From positions 8,389-72,388 of the forward strand of contig CAZWGA010000027.1 of assembly GCA_964633285.1 (NCBI GenBank): a DNA stretch of 64,000 bases. Direction: 5' to 3'. The notes under the pieces were generated by a model, which worked only from the letters and a program-made list of their open reading frames with translations, ran no database searches and was not told the origin of the DNA. Below, one piece after another: positions 18,600 to 26,610 of the stretch. Each line of letters begins with the position of its first letter. The stretch's first letter is position 1. The translations under genes and the position numbers were made by a program. The stretch is from 20CM-2-55-15 sp964633285. Lineage in GTDB: Bacteria > Acidobacteriota > Terriglobia > 20CM-2-55-15.

Positions 18600-18687
18600 T
18601 TCGTCCTCTTTCTTTGGAATAGCGCGGGCATAAAGCCCGACTACATGCTTATCCTGCAAAGCTGTGTCAAAACCCACACGGTAACAA

Positions 18688-20640
18688 CTAATCCGAACTC
18701 AGATACGTGTATTCCTGAAAGGCTTTGCTGTATTGATCCAGGAGCTGAACGCCTACTTTTGGCCGAATCAGACCTTCCTTCACTTTTTGCTGGATCAGTT
18801 GTTCCATTCGCCGCTGAAGATCGTTCGGAAAATACTGCGCGACCGCCAGGATTTCCTGAACCGTCGTGCCTTTGATCACTTTTTCGACGAAGTAGTTGTC
18901 CGGTTCTTCGGCGTCGGCGTAAACGTGGACCTCTGTAACGCGGCCAAACAGATTGTGAATGTCACCGAGTATGTCCTGATAGGCGCCGACCAGGAAAAAG
19001 CCCATATAGTAAGGTTCGCCTTCGACGAGCCGATGGACTTCAAGAGCATTTTTGGTCCCGGCCGGCGCTATGAATCGATCGACTTTGCCGTCGGAGTCGC
19101 ACGTCAGATCAACGAGCGTCGCAAGGCGTGACGGCTGTTCGTTCAGCCGCTGAAGCGGCATGATGGGAAACACCTGACCTACCGCCCAGTAATCCTGAAT
19201 CGATTGAAAGACGGAAAAATCGCAGAGATATTGATCCACAAGCTGCTCTCTCATCGCCACGAGGTCCTTCGGAAGCAGCTCCGGGTTTCTCCTTTGAAGC
19301 ATGCGGTTGATCGCGATGCAAATGGACCAATACAGTTTCTCGGCAATCGATTTCTGATCCAGGGTCAGATATCCAAGTTCAAAGAGCAGTCCCACTTCCT
19401 GGCGTTTTTCAGCGGCATCGTGGAAAGTCTCCAACAATACGGGCAGGGCTTTCCGCCGCTTGTCGGCAAGCGAGTTGAGAAGTTTTGCCAGTTCCTGCAC
19501 AACGGGGTTGTCGATTTTTTCCGGAGCAGGCGCATCATCGACTGCATCCCTGCGGTGCGCGCCCACGACCTCCACGATCAAAACCGAATGATGAGCAGTC
19601 ACTGCGCGGCCGCTTTCAGTAACGAGTTTCGGCGGAGGTACTTTCTCGGCATCGCAGACTTCCTTGACGGTATAGACGACTGCGTTGGAATACTCCTGCA
19701 ACGTGTAATTGATTCCGTGAGGTGATGTCACTTCACCCGCCTCATAGTTAACGCCGAGGCCTCCACCAACATCGACGTATTCGATGTCAAGCCCGCGCTT
19801 CCGGAGCGTCGCGTAAATACGCGCAATCTCCTTGACGCCCTGCTTTAAATTCTGGATGTCGAGAATCTGGCTCCCCATGTGGAAATGCAGAAGCTTGAAA
19901 CCATCAGCGAAGCCGCTCGCCGTCACTTCATCGATCAATTGGACGAGTTCGGAGATGGTGATTCCAAACTTCGATGCATCACCGCCCGACGCCGCCCATT
20001 TTCCGGATCCCGTCACCGACACTTTCACGCGAACGCCGAACTTCGGCCGGACTCCAAGTTCAGCGGCCTGACTAAGAAGAAGACGAAGCTCCGAATACTT
20101 TTCAAGAATGGGAATGACGTTCTTCCCGAGGAGCTGCCCGATCAGAAGCAGTCTCATGATCGTCCAGTCTTTGTATCCGTTGCAGATCAGCAGCGTCCGG
20201 TCATCTTCGAGATGAGGAAGTGCCGCGACGAGCTCCGCCTTCGAACCGCTCTCCAGGCCGAATCCGAATGGGCGCCCGGCCTCAAGGATTTCCGAAACGA
20301 CTTCGTGAAGCTGATTCGCTTTGATGGGATAAACACCGATGTAGGAATTAGCGTAGCCGGCTTCTTCAATCGCTTTTCGAAACGCGGTGTTCAGTTCCAC
20401 AACACGCGTTCGAAGAAGATCCTGAAAACGAATCAGGAGTGGAAACTCGATTTTCTGCAGCCTCAAATCCTGGACAACCTTGAACACGTCAATGCCGATG
20501 GGATCACCCTGTATCGGCCGGACGGCAAGATGCCCTTCCTCGTTGACGTAGAAATACGACTCGCCCCAGAGTTTTACACGGTAAAGATTCTCGGCATCTT
20601 CAACCGTCCACACTTCCTCTTTGGTCATTTCCTTTGTCAT
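18688..20640 (-). CDS. speA: biosynthetic arginine decarboxylase
   Basis: 650 residues, a PLP-dependent fold III decarboxylase making agmatine for polyamine synthesis. The PLP lysine is K107 in YPIKANQ. Other signatures are FGLESGSKAEL, the LHFHMGSQ and DVGGGLGVNYEG-like loops, and the C-terminal VEGEPYYMGFFLVGAYQDILGD. Start taken at ATG 20640; an in-frame ATG at 20628 follows AAAGGAA and is possible. It is divergent from the MFS gene and ends 88 bases before the chosen icd start. Confidence 0.96.
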   Translation of the reverse strand: MTKEMTKEEVWTVEDAENLYRVKLWGESYFYVNEEGHLAVRPIQGDPIGIDVFKVVQDLRLQKIEFPLLIRFQDLLRTRVVELNTAFRKAIEEAGYANSYIGVYPIKANQLHEVVSEILEAGRPFGFGLESGSKAELVAALPHLEDDRTLLICNGYKDWTIMRLLLIGQLLGKNVIPILEKYSELRLLLSQAAELGVRPKFGVRVKVSVTGSGKWAASGGDASKFGITISELVQLIDEVTASGFADGFKLLHFHMGSQILDIQNLKQGVKEIARIYATLRKRGLDIEYVDVGGGLGVNYEAGEVTSPHGINYTLQEYSNAVVYTVKEVCDAEKVPPPKLVTESGRAVTAHHSVLIVEVVGAHRRDAVDDAPAPEKIDNPVVQELAKLLNSLADKRRKALPVLLETFHDAAEKRQEVGLLFELGYLTLDQKSIAEKLYWSICIAINRMLQRRNPELLPKDLVAMREQLVDQYLCDFSVFQSIQDYWAVGQVFPIMPLQRLNEQPSRLATLVDLTCDSDGKVDRFIAPAGTKNALEVHRLVEGEPYYMGFFLVGAYQDILGDIHNLFGRVTEVHVYADAEEPDNYFVEKVIKGTTVQEILAVAQYFPNDLQRRMEQLIQQKVKEGLIRPKVGVQLLDQYSKAFQEYTYLSSD

Positions 20641-20709
20641 AGAAATATTGCAGCGTAGAGCAAAAAGAACAGAGCCGCAATAGCATATTTGCGGATAGAA
20701 TCACTCGCC

Positions 20710-22053
20710 ATGAAAGCCGAAAAACCACAATCGACTGCTGCAGGTGCGCGCACTCTTCTCGACATGAATTTTTATCAGTGGACCGTGTTGTTCGCAGCAT
20801 GGCTTGGATGGGGATTCGATATTTTTGATGGTCTGTTGTTCAATTACGTCGCGCCGAATTGCGTGCCGACACTGCTCGGTTTGAAGATCGGATCACCTGA
20901 AGCAACTGCGGCATATCTGAAGTACAACGGCTACGTGACGTCGGTGTTGTTGGTGGGATGGGCTCTCGGCGGAATTATTTTCGGGCGCATCTGCGATCGT
21001 ATCGGCCGGACAAAAACATTGATGCTCACGATGGCGATGTATGCTTTCGGCACCGCGTTGTGCGCGATCGCCCCGAATATGGCGCTGCTGATCGTGTTTC
21101 GCGCGATCGCAAGTCTCGGCATCGGAGGAGAATGGGCCGCAGGGGCCTCGATGGTCGCCGAAGTCGTTCCTGAAAGAAGACGCGTGGAAGCCGGCGCAAT
21201 CCTCTACACCTCCGCGCCGATGGGGCTCTTTCTGGCGACGTATGTCGCAACGTATGTGCAGGGCGTCGCTCTTCCCGGGCGGCCTGAACTCGCCTGGCGT
21301 TACGTTTTTCTGTTTGGACTCATTCCGGCCGCAGTGGCATTCGTCGTTCGATTCTTCATCAAGGAACCTGAACGCTGGAAGAAAGTCGCCGCCGGCTCCG
21401 AAGCGAAACTTAGCGAATTGTTCTCTCCCGAACTTCGCACAATTACGCTAAGCGGCCTCGGCATGGCGCTGGTGGCCCTGGTCACGTGGTGGAGTTCGAA
21501 CGCATTCATCGTCCCCATCGTCACGGGTCTTGCAAACACCGAAGCTCAGGCACAACACTTATCGGGCGCTGCACTCCAGAAGTTCATTCAGGGATGGAAT
21601 AAGTTCGGCACGAATCTGTTCAATCTCGGAGGGCTGATCGGAACGCTGGTGACGATCCCGTTCGCCAAGCATGTTGGCCGAAAGCCCATGTACTTCATTT
21701 ACTATTTCCTTTCAGGAATCGCGGTCATGGCGACGTTCGGTCTTGACCTCCCGCCTTACACGCGCCTCTATGGCTACTTTTTCATCGGCCTGACGGTTTT
21801 CGGCGTTTTCGGTTCGTTCACCTACTATCTTCCCGAATTGTTCCCGACACGATTGCGCGCCACAGGCGCCGGCTTCTGTTACAACTCCGGCAGGATCGTC
21901 GCGGCCATCGGTCCTTTCGTCGTGGGCCACTACGCTGCCATGGGCGCGGCGGCCTCGATGCAGGCCCTCTTCTGGGTCGGGGCGGTGCCCCTCGCGGGAT
22001 TGGTGCTGATGCCGTGGGTCATCGAAACTCGTCATCGTGTTTTGGCGGATTAG
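20710..22053 (+). CDS. MFS transporter
   Basis: About 447 residues with 12 predicted membrane segments. The loop 2-3 signature is GRICDRIGRTKTL, and helix 4-5 carries IGGEWAAGASMVAE, resembling the aromatic-acid/sialate/metabolite:H+ symporter branch. The loop 8-9 repeat (HVGRKPMYF) is present. Substrate cannot be deduced; a carboxylate or sugar acid is plausible. ATG 20710 is preferred to an in-frame TTG at 20689. It is probably co-transcribed with the peptidase gene 26 bases downstream. Confidence 0.85.
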   Translation: MKAEKPQSTAAGARTLLDMNFYQWTVLFAAWLGWGFDIFDGLLFNYVAPNCVPTLLGLKIGSPEATAAYLKYNGYVTSVLLVGWALGGIIFGRICDRIGRTKTLMLTMAMYAFGTALCAIAPNMALLIVFRAIASLGIGGEWAAGASMVAEVVPERRRVEAGAILYTSAPMGLFLATYVATYVQGVALPGRPELAWRYVFLFGLIPAAVAFVVRFFIKEPERWKKVAAGSEAKLSELFSPELRTITLSGLGMALVALVTWWSSNAFIVPIVTGLANTEAQAQHLSGAALQKFIQGWNKFGTNLFNLGGLIGTLVTIPFAKHVGRKPMYFIYYFLSGIAVMATFGLDLPPYTRLYGYFFIGLTVFGVFGSFTYYLPELFPTRLRATGAGFCYNSGRIVAAIGPFVVGHYAAMGAAASMQALFWVGAVPLAGLVLMPWVIETRHRVLAD

Positions 22054-22079
22054 CAGACAGACACAATCAGGAGGCGCTT

Positions 22080-22889
22080 GTGAGCAAAAGCACCATCAAC
22101 AGAACCAACCAGGGTTATGGATGGGTTCCCGATCTGCCGGATGAGCGGGATCATCTTTACGCCGCTCCTTCGGAATATCTGCGCGCCTTGCCCGCCAGAG
22201 CGGATTTGCGCCCGCACTGTCCACAGGTCTACGACCAGGGCGATCTCGGCAGTTGCACAGCGAATGCAATCGGCGCGGCAATCGAATTCGAACAAATGAA
22301 ACAAAGGGTGAAGAGCTTCATACCGTCCCGGCTTTTCATTTACTACAACGAAAGAGTCATCGAAGGAACCGTCGGTTCGGACAGCGGCGCCCAGATCCGT
22401 GACGGCATCAAGACGGTCGCAAAGATCGGCGCGCCTCCGGAGAAAGACTGGCCCTACGACATCAGTCAATTCACGAAACGGCCGCCGGCTCCGGCTTACA
22501 AAGATGCGGCACTGGATAAAGCGGTCCAGTATCAGCGGGTCGTGCCCAGTCTGAATCAAATGAAAGGGTGCCTGGCGTCCGGATATCCGTTCGTTTTTGG
22601 ATTTACCGTGTACAGCAGTTTCGAAAGTGACGCCGTCGCTTCAACAGGACACGCGCCCATGCCGAATACTCGCAAGGAACGACAGATGGGCGGACACGCG
22701 GTCATGGCCGCCGGCTATGACGATAAGCAACAATGGTTCATCATTCGAAATTCATGGGGTACCGGCTGGGGCATGAAAGGCTACTTCACTCTTCCTTACG
22801 CTTATCTAACCGATCCCAATCTCTCTGACGACTTCTGGACCATCCGTCTCGTCGGACCCGGCGCAGCAAAGAAGCGGGCGAAAAAGTAG
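22080..22889 (+). CDS. papain-family (C1) cysteine peptidase
   Basis: 269 residues. The catalytic residues are recognisable: oxyanion Gln and active Cys in YDQGDLGSCTANA, His in GGHAVMAAGYD and Asn in IRNSWGTGWGMKGYF. The start is GTG 22080, with AGGAGG six bases upstream. No signal peptide or propeptide is visible; the protein begins directly with a GYGWVPDLPDERD segment seen in bacterial C1 peptidases, and ends in a Lys/Arg-rich tail. It may act in the cytoplasm or leave by an unrecognised route. Target unknown. Confidence 0.88.
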   Translation: MSKSTINRTNQGYGWVPDLPDERDHLYAAPSEYLRALPARADLRPHCPQVYDQGDLGSCTANAIGAAIEFEQMKQRVKSFIPSRLFIYYNERVIEGTVGSDSGAQIRDGIKTVAKIGAPPEKDWPYDISQFTKRPPAPAYKDAALDKAVQYQRVVPSLNQMKGCLASGYPFVFGFTVYSSFESDAVASTGHAPMPNTRKERQMGGHAVMAAGYDDKQQWFIIRNSWGTGWGMKGYFTLPYAYLTDPNLSDDFWTIRLVGPGAAKKRAKK

Positions 22890-22904
22890 GGACCTGCAAA
22901 ACCG

Positions 22905-23792
22905 CTACGGAGTAAAAGCGTTCGTTCGAATCACGGTTTCTCCCGTTCCCGTCATGGCCTCGGGAGATCGATTGTTGTCTTGACAGATGTATTCGAACAA
23001 TTCGGTTCCGCGGCTCCATCGAAGCAGGAAGCCGCCTGTCCATGTGGCCGTATAGGCGCCGGGATCGTCGATGGTGATCTCGTATTGCAGCGTATCGAAA
23101 TTGGGCCGTGAGAATTTTTCGATCAGATGAAGCTTGCCGGTGTGAGGCTCCCCTTCGCGATCGATCCAGAATCTCTCATTGAAGCCGACCGTGTCCACAA
23201 CCAGGGCGTCCTGTTCCCAGTGACCGATGGAATGGCCGTAATAGCTCGGCTCAAGATCTTTCGGATGCGGACGTCCGTCGGTATAGATGATGCGCACGGT
23301 GTGCGGACCGCCGATGTCGAAAATGAAAACGCGCTGCAGCTCCGGCATATCGAGGATCTCCACGCCGTAAGGGGTAATGAATTGGCGTGCTCCTCCGGAG
23401 ATCTTGCATCGGGTGTGGGGCTCATCGCTCTCGGTTGCCGCCTCACGCGCGGCGTGCAACGCCCGCGCCCAGGGCTGGAACGGAACATCTTCCACCTTGA
23501 TGTTGTTCGGGAGGTGCGTGGTCGCGCCCGCGCGATTCACGCTGTTGGGATTTACGGAAACCTGAACAATTCCCGCCGGAGCCCACAAACCTGTTTCGCC
23601 CGGAGGCGCGCCAAGGTTTAACTTTCCATCCGGCCAGCGCGGCGTCGGACGCGAAGGCGCCGCCGGCGCTCCACGTTGGCCTCCGGCTCCACCACGCTGG
23701 CCCCCGCCGGCTCCCTGCGGGGGGTTTTGGGACATCGCCAGAGTCGCGGACAGAATCAAAGTCATTAACGGAAAGGCAACGTGTTTTTTCAC
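22905..23792 (-). CDS. exported protein of unknown function
   Basis: 295 residues. A Sec signal peptide (about 1-21) is followed by a Gly/Gln/Arg-rich tract (about 24-45) and then a beta-rich domain with motifs such as WPDGKLNLG, RCKISGGARQF, HSIGHWEQDALVVDTVGFNERFWID and YTATWTGGFLLRW. I recognise this as a secreted family widespread in Acidobacteria and other soil bacteria, often in many copies, with no assigned function. It converges with the peptidase gene 16 bases away. Confidence 0.75.
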   Translation of the reverse strand: MKKHVAFPLMTLILSATLAMSQNPPQGAGGGQRGGAGGQRGAPAAPSRPTPRWPDGKLNLGAPPGETGLWAPAGIVQVSVNPNSVNRAGATTHLPNNIKVEDVPFQPWARALHAAREAATESDEPHTRCKISGGARQFITPYGVEILDMPELQRVFIFDIGGPHTVRIIYTDGRPHPKDLEPSYYGHSIGHWEQDALVVDTVGFNERFWIDREGEPHTGKLHLIEKFSRPNFDTLQYEITIDDPGAYTATWTGGFLLRWSRGTELFEYICQDNNRSPEAMTGTGETVIRTNAFTP

Positions 23793-23916
23793 TTCTTAAG
23801 AATCCCACCTCATTCCGATTTTGAAAACATCCGAGTTGACCAGATTATATATGTATCGGGAATTCAGCCGTCAGTGAAACACAAATCGCAGCGAAAGCGT
23901 CTCGTGTTTTCGCCCC

Positions 23917-23953
23917 TTGACATTTGATCTACAGCGCGAATATATTCGCTGTG
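23917..23953 (+). promoter_or_regulatory. blaI promoter with overlapping palindromic operator
   Basis: TTGACA at 23917-23922 and TATATT at 23941-23946 lie 18 bases apart. A perfect 14-bp palindrome GCGAATATATTCGC (23936-23949) covers the -10 box, flanked by ACAG on the left and CTGT on the right, the kind of ACA/TGT half-sites BlaI/MecI repressors bind. This is the expected site for autorepression of the BlaI gene starting at 23993. Seen in sequence; binding is inferred. Confidence 0.65.
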
Positions 23954-23992
23954 CGCGAAAAACTTCGCCATATCGAAAGCGGACGGCAAACG

Positions 23993-24391
23993 ATGACAAA
24001 ACGCAAACGGATTCATCTCACCCGGCGCGAAAGCCAGATCATGGAAATCCTGTATCGCCGCCACCGCGCAACCGTCGAAGACATTCGAACGGACCTTCCG
24101 GATGCATCGAGCCCTTCCAGTATTCGAAAGCTCCTCGAAATCATGATTGAACGCGGGCTGCTCGCCCGCGAATACGACGGGCCCCGTTTCGTCTATTTCC
24201 CTTCGACGAAACCCGATGAGGCCGGCCGGTCGGCGCTTAAAGATCTGGTTCGCACTTTCTTCGACAACTCGCCGGGTTCCGCAATCGCAGCCCTGCTCGA
24301 CACCACACCGAATTCCGCGCTTTCCGACGCCGAGTACAAGCGGCTCAGCGCCCTGCTGAAACGGTCGCGGGATTCAGGAGAAAAGCGATGA
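23993..24391 (+). CDS. BlaI/MecI-family transcriptional repressor
   Basis: 132 residues. The winged-helix domain (about 5-75) carries the family pattern LTRRESQIMEILYRRHRATVEDIRTDL, then a C-terminal dimerisation helix region ending before LLKRSRDSGEKR. BlaI proteins repress their own operon until a membrane M56 peptidase triggers their cleavage. The ATG at 23993 gives the usual family length; the frame upstream reads through the promoter. Its stop overlaps the M56 gene start by 4 bases. Confidence 0.9.
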   Translation: MTKRKRIHLTRRESQIMEILYRRHRATVEDIRTDLPDASSPSSIRKLLEIMIERGLLAREYDGPRFVYFPSTKPDEAGRSALKDLVRTFFDNSPGSAIAALLDTTPNSALSDAEYKRLSALLKRSRDSGEKR

Positions 24392-26529
24392 CACTCGTAT
24401 CGATCCTTTTAAAGGCCTCGATTCTGGTGACCGTGACGGCGCTCATTGATGCCCTGATCGGCAAACGGCTGTCTGCTGCCGCGCGGCACTTCATGTGGAC
24501 GCTGGCCGCCGCCGGCCTCCTCCTCCTGCTGCCTGCGCTGTCATTCGTGCTTCCCGCATGGACAGCCTTTACGGCTCCTGTCCCGGACTTTCGACTTCCA
24601 ACCAGGACCTTGCAGGACGCGTCTGTCGTCTCGCCCGACCCGAGTCAAAGCGTCATAACTCCGGAAAAAGCGATTGAAACGCAGGGGACGCCGCGACCGG
24701 CAGCGCCGGCCCGGTGGCCCGGGGTGATCTCCGTTTTTTATGGAGCAGTAGTGTTCTTACTCCTGGTCCGCTTGATTCTCGAACACGCATCGACGCAGCG
24801 GCTCCGGCGGCGCGCGACAGAAATAAGCGATGCGGAATGGACTCGTTTGTTGAGCGAGTGCGCGGAAGCGATGCAGATTTCACAAACCGTGCGATTGTTG
24901 CGAAGCCGCGAAGAAACGATGCCGATGGCAATCGGAATCCGGCAACGGGCCATTCTGGTTCCAGCCGTCGCGGATATGTGGACCGAAGATCGGCGGCGCG
25001 CCGTACTTCGCCACGAAATGGCCCATCTCGTCAGACATGACTGCCTGACTCAGATGTTGGCGTCGCTGGCTTGCTCGCTTTATTGGATTCATCCCGGAGT
25101 CTGGTGGATGGAGCGCCGCCTTCGAATCGAGCGCGAACTCGCATGCGATGATCGCGTGCTCTCATCAGGTACCAACGGAAGCGAGTATGCCGGCCATCTC
25201 CTGGAATTAGCGTATTCTCTGCGAAGCGGCAAAGCGCCCGCACTCGCCGTGTGCATGACCGGCTCAGGACAACTTGAAAACCGCATGCGCGCGTTGCTTG
25301 ATGCCGCTCGCAACCGTGCCATTCCCGCGCTGCGCAGTCACATTGCGGGTTTGACCATTCTGGCCGCGCTTCTCATTCCTCTCGCAGCAGTAACAATTTC
25401 CGTTCGGCGCGTATCCTCATCCGAGCTGACCCGAATTCCGCTCGGACAGTCGCTGCTTTCCAAAGTCACGCGCGCGGCCTTGCGCATTCCGGATCCCAAC
25501 ACTCCCGGAACATGGGAAGTTCACTCGACGGATCGTCCTCGTATCGTCCAGGTCCACCTTCGTGAAGGGGACAGTTCCTATTCCAGGACGATCGATCTCG
25601 ACAAGATAGCCGGCCTGCCCGCCGGTTTCCCCGGTGTTGACGGCCCCGTACAGTTCAACGTCACTCGCGATGCCGGAACATTTTCGGTTGAAGGCATCAC
25701 CCGCCGCGGCGTTGGCGCAGGAACCTACGCGTTTACTCCGAACGAGACATTTGCTGCCGGGTTGGCGCGCCGTGGCTTCGAGCGTCCGTCACCGGGCGAA
25801 CTACGCGTGCTTGCGAGGGCCGATGTCGGATTCGCATATCTCGATGAGCTTGCGGCTCAGCATTACTCGTCCGTCCATCTTGCGGATCTCGTCAACGCGG
25901 CGTATCACGGAATCACTCTTTCCTATTTGCAGGGAATGAAACGGCTGGGATATCACGTGGACAGTCTCGATTCGCTGATCGACCTTGCCGGCAAGGGCAT
26001 CTCACCCGACTTCATTGAGGAACTCACCAGTGAGGGCTTGCGCGGCCTCGCGCTCTCTGATTTCGTTCGTGCCCGAAATTCCGGAGTGGACGTCCACTTC
26101 GTTCGCGATCTGAGGAATCTGGGCTATCCGAATCTCTCCCTGGACACACTGATTCAGCTCCGTCAGCACGGCGTTGATCCCGATTACGCTCGCGAACTCG
26201 CCGCGATTGGCTATGACAACCTTTCACTCGAGACGCTTATTCAACTGCGGAACCATGGTGTGGATCCGGATTTTGCACGCCAACTCACAACATTGGGATA
26301 CGCCAGACTGACGCTCGATTCGCTGATCGAATTGCGCAATCACGGCGTCGATCCGGTGTACATCAAGGAAATGAAAAGCCTCGGCTATACGCAGCTTCCG
26401 CTTTACGATTTTGTGCGCATGCGAAATTCGGGCATCTCGCAGGAACAGGTCCGGGACGCGAACGCTCGCGCCCGCACGCGTCTTTCCGTCGACGACCTGG
26501 TGGCTCTGGCTTCCCGCGGCTGGCGATAA
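24388..26529 (+). CDS. BlaR1-type M56 metallopeptidase with C-terminal 29-residue repeats
   Basis: 713 residues. The N-terminal membrane segments (about 1-60, 112-130) surround the M56 zinc peptidase: HEMAH at 209-213, with third ligand Glu in RELACDD (about 250). A last membrane helix lies at about 320-338. The exported C-terminus is not a penicillin-binding domain. It has a small beta region (about 350-470) and then seven 29-residue repeats (about 489-691) and part of an eighth. Acidobacterial M56 proteins often have such non-PBP sensors. The signal sensed is unknown, and beta-lactam sensing is unlikely. Confidence 0.88.
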   Translation: MTLVSILLKASILVTVTALIDALIGKRLSAAARHFMWTLAAAGLLLLLPALSFVLPAWTAFTAPVPDFRLPTRTLQDASVVSPDPSQSVITPEKAIETQGTPRPAAPARWPGVISVFYGAVVFLLLVRLILEHASTQRLRRRATEISDAEWTRLLSECAEAMQISQTVRLLRSREETMPMAIGIRQRAILVPAVADMWTEDRRRAVLRHEMAHLVRHDCLTQMLASLACSLYWIHPGVWWMERRLRIERELACDDRVLSSGTNGSEYAGHLLELAYSLRSGKAPALAVCMTGSGQLENRMRALLDAARNRAIPALRSHIAGLTILAALLIPLAAVTISVRRVSSSELTRIPLGQSLLSKVTRAALRIPDPNTPGTWEVHSTDRPRIVQVHLREGDSSYSRTIDLDKIAGLPAGFPGVDGPVQFNVTRDAGTFSVEGITRRGVGAGTYAFTPNETFAAGLARRGFERPSPGELRVLARADVGFAYLDELAAQHYSSVHLADLVNAAYHGITLSYLQGMKRLGYHVDSLDSLIDLAGKGISPDFIEELTSEGLRGLALSDFVRARNSGVDVHFVRDLRNLGYPNLSLDTLIQLRQHGVDPDYARELAAIGYDNLSLETLIQLRNHGVDPDFARQLTTLGYARLTLDSLIELRNHGVDPVYIKEMKSLGYTQLPLYDFVRMRNSGISQEQVRDANARARTRLSVDDLVALASRGWR
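25852..26460 (+). repeat. seven tandem 87-bp coding repeats
   Basis: Each unit encodes 29 residues of the pattern xxLGYxxLSLDTLIxLRxHGVDPDYAREL. The four central units are closest in sequence (NHGVDPDFARQL, QHGVDPDYAREL and similar) and the outer ones are degenerate. Two short amphipathic helices per unit suggest an alpha-solenoid. A partial eighth unit continues to about 26526. Confidence 0.85.
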
Positions 26530-26610
26530 ACCCTTCGTGGGAACGCCCACCACCTATCCCATCATCGCTTTGCCGTCTTCGGCCTTAGAGGTATACTCCG
26601 CTATCAATAA

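Noticed and set aside
25852..26460. 87-bp repeats considered as a CRISPR array or satellite
   Set aside because: The units are contiguous without spacers, vary mostly in a coding-compatible way, and keep one frame through a continuous gene.
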